This document shows positions 58,601 through 64,000 of a DNA stretch of 64,000 bases, in pieces. The DNA comes from Amphibalanus amphitrite. Lineage: Eukaryota; Arthropoda; Thecostraca; Balanomorpha; Balanidae. Each line of letters opens with the position of its first letter. The stretch's first letter is position 1. The stretch is from NCBI RefSeq assembly GCF_019059575.1, contig NW_024882204.1, positions 62,001 to 126,000 of the forward strand, given 5' to 3'. Under the pieces are notes generated by a model, which ran no database searches, had not been told where the DNA came from, and saw only the letters and a list, made by a program, of their open reading frames with translations. The translations under genes were made by a program, and so were the position numbers.

Positions 58601-59497
58601 TCGGCGGGTCAAACTTCCGGTGAACGTTATCAACCGAGCGCTGGCAAGGTCGGGCTATGGGTCTGTGCCGTCATTTGCAACGATTCTTCAGCGTAGCACG
58701 CAGCTTTTTCCTTTTATCCACTCGGAGTGACCCTCATTATAAAGAGTCACTATGGCACCAGCCACTGGGCCTTGATAGCTGGGAATAACGACATTGATGC
58801 TGTGATTTGCTCAGTTGTTACGCTTGCGGTTTGTATACTAAAGATGGGAACCGGGAGTCTGCTCAAATCGGTTGTTATGGTTGGTGATTTTTGACTGGTT
58901 TGCTTTCCTGTGTGACTGACAGCTATGATCTGACGTGTCTCGACTCTGCCGTGTTTCAGACAGCGGCGAGTGCGCGTACAAGGCCAGCTCGGCCTACAAC
59001 CGGACCGTTCACATCGCCATGTATGTGCTCGGAGGTAAGGAGTTGGTGGCGCCGCAGCGGGTATCCTTTGGGTGTTGTGATAGTGTCACCACATGTCTGT
59101 GCTTATCACCGATATGTTTGTTTTCGGTCCCTTCCACCATCCATCTTTGAGCGGTAGTACTTTGTGGTGGGTTTCGCTGGGCTGTCGGTAAGTACCGTAT
59201 ATTTTTGGGTTATTTTGATATTTTTTTAAAGTTTTTTCCACTTGTATGTGTACGTTATTTTGCACTTTTTTTAACCAAGACATCCAAGATATAATTGGAG
59301 ATACTCCGTTGGTAGTTTAGTGATTTTACGGATACAATAAGTCCTATTGTGACGGTGTTCCTATTTGCCGGACAGGTATGCTGGTGCTGATCTGCGTGCC
59401 GCTCCTGATGGCCTCTCTCAGCTGTCTACGTTCCCGGCCCTGGAGGCGACCGCCCGGCCGGGACAACTTCAGCCTGCTGGTCGACTTTCCAGAGTGA
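55654..59497 (+). CDS. Beta-secretase (BACE)-like membrane aspartic protease, 10 exons
   Basis: Join 55654-55845, 56125-56213, 56372-56552, 56895-57060, 57261-57448, 57691-57885, 58007-58106, 58403-58519, 58960-59034 and 59376-59497. All introns are GT-AG and the frame closes exactly: 474 residues. The start has a good context (AGCATGG) and opens a signal peptide (residues 1 to about 27). Catalytic motifs are DTGSSN (Asp70) and DTGTTNLRLP (Asp261); the flap Tyr is Tyr109 in VPYSQG. Six cysteines in exons 4-9 sit where BACE forms three disulfides. Six N-glycosylation sequons are visible. One transmembrane helix (about 426-449) is followed by a short cytosolic tail with the acidic dileucine DNFSLL, like the BACE endosomal sorting signal. 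BACE proteins cleave membrane substrates within endosomes and Golgi. The usual furin-type prodomain site is not visible. A splice-acceptor-like ttatttcag at 55624-55632 suggests a 5' non-coding exon upstream. Confidence 0.92.
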
Positions 59498-61330
59498 CGG
59501 CCGGCCACTGTCTGAGCTGATCTGAGCGGTGTCGGGCGATACCGACCTCCGTGTCGTGCCAAAAGTAGGTCCGGAGAATGAAACGCCCCTCAGTGCCGGC
59601 CGGGGACTGAGAGGAGGAGGGTAGTTTGGGTGTTGGAGGCTAGCTCGGAGACAGAGAGTCGCAGAAAGACTCTAGTGTTGGGATTAGCCGAATGGGGGGA
59701 TGGGGAGTCAGGATGAGCCGAGCTTGGGGGGTTTGAGTCTGAGTCAGCCAAGTGGTTCTTTTCGGGGTCGGCGACTCGCCATAGCTCCCACTCAAGTCCG
59801 ATCGCACTCGTGTGTAGAGAAATGCTAGTCCTTTGTAGTTCTTTGATGGATGAGTGAGTGCGGTGGACTGATGATAACTTTCATAACAGTGTGGTAAGCT
59901 GTGTTTCATATGCTTTTGAACTATTGTGCCGTATGTTTTGTTTGTCCTGTCATTCATCGGGTTTTCGAGTCATCATCATTGTGATGCGTTTGAGCTGTTT
60001 ATCAGTATCGTTCTTTGGGGACCGGTGCTCATAGTTCGAGTGGTTGTGTATTTGTTTCATAACCCGTAATTGCACGGTGAAGTTGAAAACCTAGCCGCCT
60101 TTGGAGACCGTTAAAACGTGTAAGTGCACACTGTCTACCGACGGGCGTATGCCCGTGGTATTGTGCTCTATATGAGTGCGCTGTACCCGCTGATGTAACT
60201 CCTGACAATACCGTCAGACCGTATGTCCATATTCCGAGTCTAGTCGAGTCCCGGCGTCGGCCCCACGTCAGCGGAAAGTACGGCGTCGTAGCGGCACGGG
60301 TGTATGCTACTGGCCACGGTATCCCACCTGTCTAGCACACGTGGGATTGAGTTTACGGGGTTATACTCTCGTGCGATATAATTTTTTTCACTCATCGATG
60401 GTCAGTCAAGAGGAGTAGTGAGTGTTTTGATGTCCAGTTCAGTGAGTTGTGCGAAGTTTGGTTGGATGCTTTACCCTCCCGATTTGTTGTGAAGCACTAG
60501 GGTAACTGCTTGGGGTACGAGTGGCAATGGGTGATCCACGGGACCCCTGTAGCTCCGGTATCTCTGGTGATATGAATGTGATTGTTGCGTGTGTAATCAG
60601 TCAGAACGATTAGCCCTTGTTTGTTGTCATGGTGTGGAGATACAGATGTCCATAATTCTGAGAGATAGCTAGTGTCGGTCGACTAACGTCCTAAAACGAG
60701 TCAGTGATATGGTAGTCGCCGCTGCTAACTATAGTCGGCAAACTATGTATGGTAGAGAGGACCCGTCCTGCTCTGCGGTAAACCAGAGCCTAGCTGCCGG
60801 AGTCTGAGACTCGACTGGATGAAGGTGGCATTGAGGAGTCAGTCGGGAAGGCTCGCAGCACTGCGCCCAGCCCGTGTGCCATCTATCCCAGGAGTGACAT
60901 GGAGTACGATGTAATACACAAATTCAGGAACTGTCTCCGTTTGGGCGCCGCCCACTGGAAAGTTCGCTCAATTCCGTCAAGACGTGGCCATATGACAGCA
61001 GGCGCAGTTGACTGGTCTTCCAACTAGTTAGTGAGGTGAGGTGGGGTCACTTGTGGCCTCATCTGAGGTAAGACTCGTCACACTTTAAACTTCCCAGAAA
61101 CAAAAATCGCTGTCAAGATTTTGGAATTGAGCAATCATTGGCATAAATGTTCATTTTTTTATTTCCCATGTCTATAATGGACTATGAAGTATGACCTAAA
61201 GCCATTTCAGTTCGGATATTATGCGACCTCATGAGGTCACGTATCCTCATCCGACCTAAAAAGAAAAATCGTTAAAATATTAATACGTAACTCATTTGTT
61301 ATAGTTAGCTACCAGAGGTCATAACGATTA
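59498..61330. other. 3' region of the BACE-like gene and following intergenic DNA
   Basis: Probable 3' UTR in its first part. No AATAAA close to the stop was noticed. About 61030-61250 repeats TCACTTGTGGCCTCATCTGAGGT- and CTCATGAGGTCACG-like words. No further gene. Confidence 0.4.
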
Positions 61331-64000
61331 CTACTCCGAGCAACTAATAACACACGCGTCCAGCACGGGCCTGGGTTCGGCTGTCGGCACGCGGCGGTCG
61401 TCATGGTAACGGGGCGGCGTGCCGCGGTTCGGGTGGCCCGAGCGGGTCCGCTGGGGGTTCACTCGCCACCCGGGGCGCACCGCTATCGGACGTGCCACTA
61501 CAGCGTCGAACCGACGACCCCGAGAGAACGACGCGCCTACTGTCACTGGTTCGGGACGCTCGGCTATAACGGTGAGGATACGACGGGGCACGCGAGGGGC
61601 TTCATAAGGCATATTGCTTCCCTGGAGAACGTAAATGAACGGGACATGAATTATAATTTGTGTAGGGGGATACACATGTGCGCATAAATTGAACTGTTGC
61701 ATTTGTGAATTAACTAAGTGGGTGAGATAAAGTCGTTTGAGGTTAGAATCTCATTATATTTCCTTCTAACGTTCCAAGGAAAAGGTGATTTTTTGTAAGA
61801 AAAGGCGGTAGACGTTTTGTTCAGAGAAATGATTGTGATTAAAAATTCGACTTAGTGCACGTCGTCCGTCGTAACTATGGCCTATGCATAAAAATCTATG
61901 CCTGCGTAACGGTGAATAGATCTACATATGTATTTACTATTTAGGCAAGGTTGATAAAGACTGATTTATATGCAAGCAGGTATATGTATAGACCTATAGG
62001 TTATAACACTTGGGTAGATAATTAGCAGTAGCTCATTTTACCATCATACCTACCTGAACCCGAGAAGCTGTTGACTTATCGAAAAGGGACGGGTAGGTAA
62101 TAAAAACGTCATCCCGGGTGCTCCCGGTGGCCGGTGCTGTAAATTGTAATGTCGCTCGTTTAATACCTAATTGAATTCGATTGTTGTAAATGTCGAATTC
62201 GGAGCTTGTTTAGAAAGGCGACAAAGGTGTAGTGGTTCAATAGAGGACAGTTGAAATCGATGCTGAATTAATCATGCAGGTTGACAGCTATTTTCGCGTT
62301 CACTACCCTGCTGTAGTAGGGTCGCTGAAATTTGAAAATGGTCAAAACTGTATGTTATAGCCATTGATGTTTACGATAAACGGTTCACCCTATATGCTGA
62401 CGTACTTTAATCTCCCTGGGCTTTGTAATAATTTGCCGTTTATGTCAATGGTGCGCTCATTTTACACTAATCGAGTGGACCATGCTATACATACATTGTT
62501 CACAAATTGTTCTGAATGCTAGATGGTCAATGTCGTGACTTTTTATCATTTCGCTGTTTCTTATAGTCGGCTTTAATCTGAGATCGCCATCGGCACAAAT
62601 CGTGTCTCGACAGTAGACACTAAAACGTTTATCGAATAACTACAGCCATTTGCTTAAAAAAGCCATAGAGCACCTGAAATGTGTTTTTACAGTCTATATG
62701 ATGCGGTCCAATTTTCAAAAGGCATTCATAACTCCCGACTCCGCTTTGGCCTGGCGCGGCGGCTCTGTTGCTCGACGTCTCGGCGTAACAACCGACGGCA
62801 GGTATGCTGTGCCGCAGTGCTCCGGTGCTGTGCGGTACAGCCTACCTCAGCTCAGCGCTATACGGGCTGTATCGGCGGCGGTCCGCGCCGCCCGATGCCC
62901 ATAGTCAGACCGCGAACACAGTGGTGATTCTGTGCGGTATAGAGGCGTAGGCAGAGCCTGTGGCTGTGACTGTGCCGCGGTGGTCCGCCATATCCGGCTC
63001 AGCCGTCATCACTGCGCGCTGCCGCTCGGTTCCGCTCTGTGACCCCCCCCCGCCAGCGGCCCCGCCCCGCTGCGGTGACGCTTCCGCCCCTGCCCGGAAT
63101 GTGCGCCCATCCCGGAACAGTAACGGTACCCCCAGACTCCCCTGGTCAGTGGTCAGCCTACACTGGACGCCATGGTAACGAGCATATAGGTCCCCGAGCA
63201 CCAGATTAGAAAGTTCACTTTAAAATCCGGTTTGTGTTACGAACACTGGACTAAAACAGGCAATAGGTTTGATTACTTTACTTAATGAATTCGATGTTTT
63301 GCTATCCACTCACGTTTGGTTAAGTTAGTTGACGAAACGAAACGGCACCGTATTAGCGTATAAGCAACCAAACACTGTTGACTGGCGTTTTTTTTTTTGC
63401 AGAGTAATAAGGCAAATTAATGCTGACTTGGCATTCGGAGAAAGCTGGTCGAATCATGCTGGTCAAATCGTGTTCAGTAGCCATGGTCTGCAGTTATATA
63501 ATTTTAATGTCATAGAAGCTGTCAGCTGCAGTCTGCACCACCGTCCACCCGACCCATCACCGGCAGCCACCAAGCGCAGCTGTCGGCTGTGCCGTATGCG
63601 CCTCTCGGTATAAAGTACGGGTCCATCCGTGTTCGTTCCACTGTGTTCGTCACCCGGCGCCGGGGCTAATTTGGTGCACCCACTGCGGGCGTGGCTCCAT
63701 TCCCCGACCACCCCTGATCGATAGAGGCCCTTCCGCCCCGCATTCCAGGTTAATGCCCCCAGTGGCACCGGCAGAGTGGGCATAACACGGACAAGGCGGT
63801 CCGATTTAGGACACGGCAGTGTCTAGTGGGAAACATTCGGAAAGTTGGTAGACGATGCACAACAACACAGTAAAGGAATGTTCGTAATCGATGCGACAGA
63901 ACGGGCTAGTGTGCACGCTATTGAGTTGACTGGCAGGGTCGGTTAGGGAACAGAAAAATGCCCGCTAATCCAGGGCATTCACACACGTCAGACACGCCGT
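61331..64000. other. Non-coding stretch to window end
   Basis: A small GC-rich island lies at 61380-61560 and another at 62740-63160. Frames there are open on both strands and show no domain. Nothing else recognised. Confidence 0.4.

Overview
This is a eukaryotic window and it looks arthropod, most likely crustacean. The support is a ten-exon gene with short GT-AG introns (121-440 bp), an IDGF-type inactivated chitinase-like protein, many short transposons with target-site duplications, and frequent TGACCT/AGGTCA words. A barnacle-like source is a guess from overall feel and nothing in the sequence proves it. There are no bacterial operons, rRNAs, convincing tRNAs or CRISPR arrays.

Layout. 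About 1-15.5 kb holds no gene I recognise. It contains a 190-bp MITE, a 180-bp tandem duplication, GC-rich islands, and two members (A, D) of a G-run, TTAA-flanked transposon family. An apparently intact Ty3/gypsy-like LTR retrotransposon lies at 15537-20372 on the minus strand: two LTRs, a 5-bp target duplication, gag, and pol joined by a candidate -1 frameshift site. From 20.4 to 30 kb come a GC-rich island next to a cluster of cAMP-response-type palindromes, several minisatellites, and a hAT-like non-autonomous element duplicated in tandem together with its flank. At 30.0-32.8 kb a dead mariner-like element carries a nested foldback element. The 32.8-43 kb stretch has no recognised gene, only GC-rich islands and short retroposons.

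Host genes. Three are well supported. (1) 43126-44460 (+): a secreted GH18 chitinase-like protein in one exon, with the catalytic Glu replaced by Gln. (2) 46214-47248 (-): an intronless proline racemase-family enzyme that keeps both active-site cysteines. It is tail-to-tail with the GH18 gene, about 1.75 kb apart. (3) 55654-59497 (+): a complete ten-exon beta-secretase (BACE)-like membrane aspartic protease of 474 residues, with both catalytic Asp motifs, six conserved-position cysteines, one transmembrane helix and a short dileucine tail. The three have unrelated functions and show no sign of acting as one system.

Between 48 and 55 kb lies a dense set of TTAA-flanked non-autonomous transposons, one nested in another, followed by a degenerate repeat rich in AGGTCA words just upstream of the BACE-like gene. 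The most distinctive features are the transposon family that carries both TGACGTCA palindromes and TGACCTTGACC clusters, the two-cysteine racemase-family enzyme, and the hAT duplication whose breakpoint falls exactly on the transposon end.
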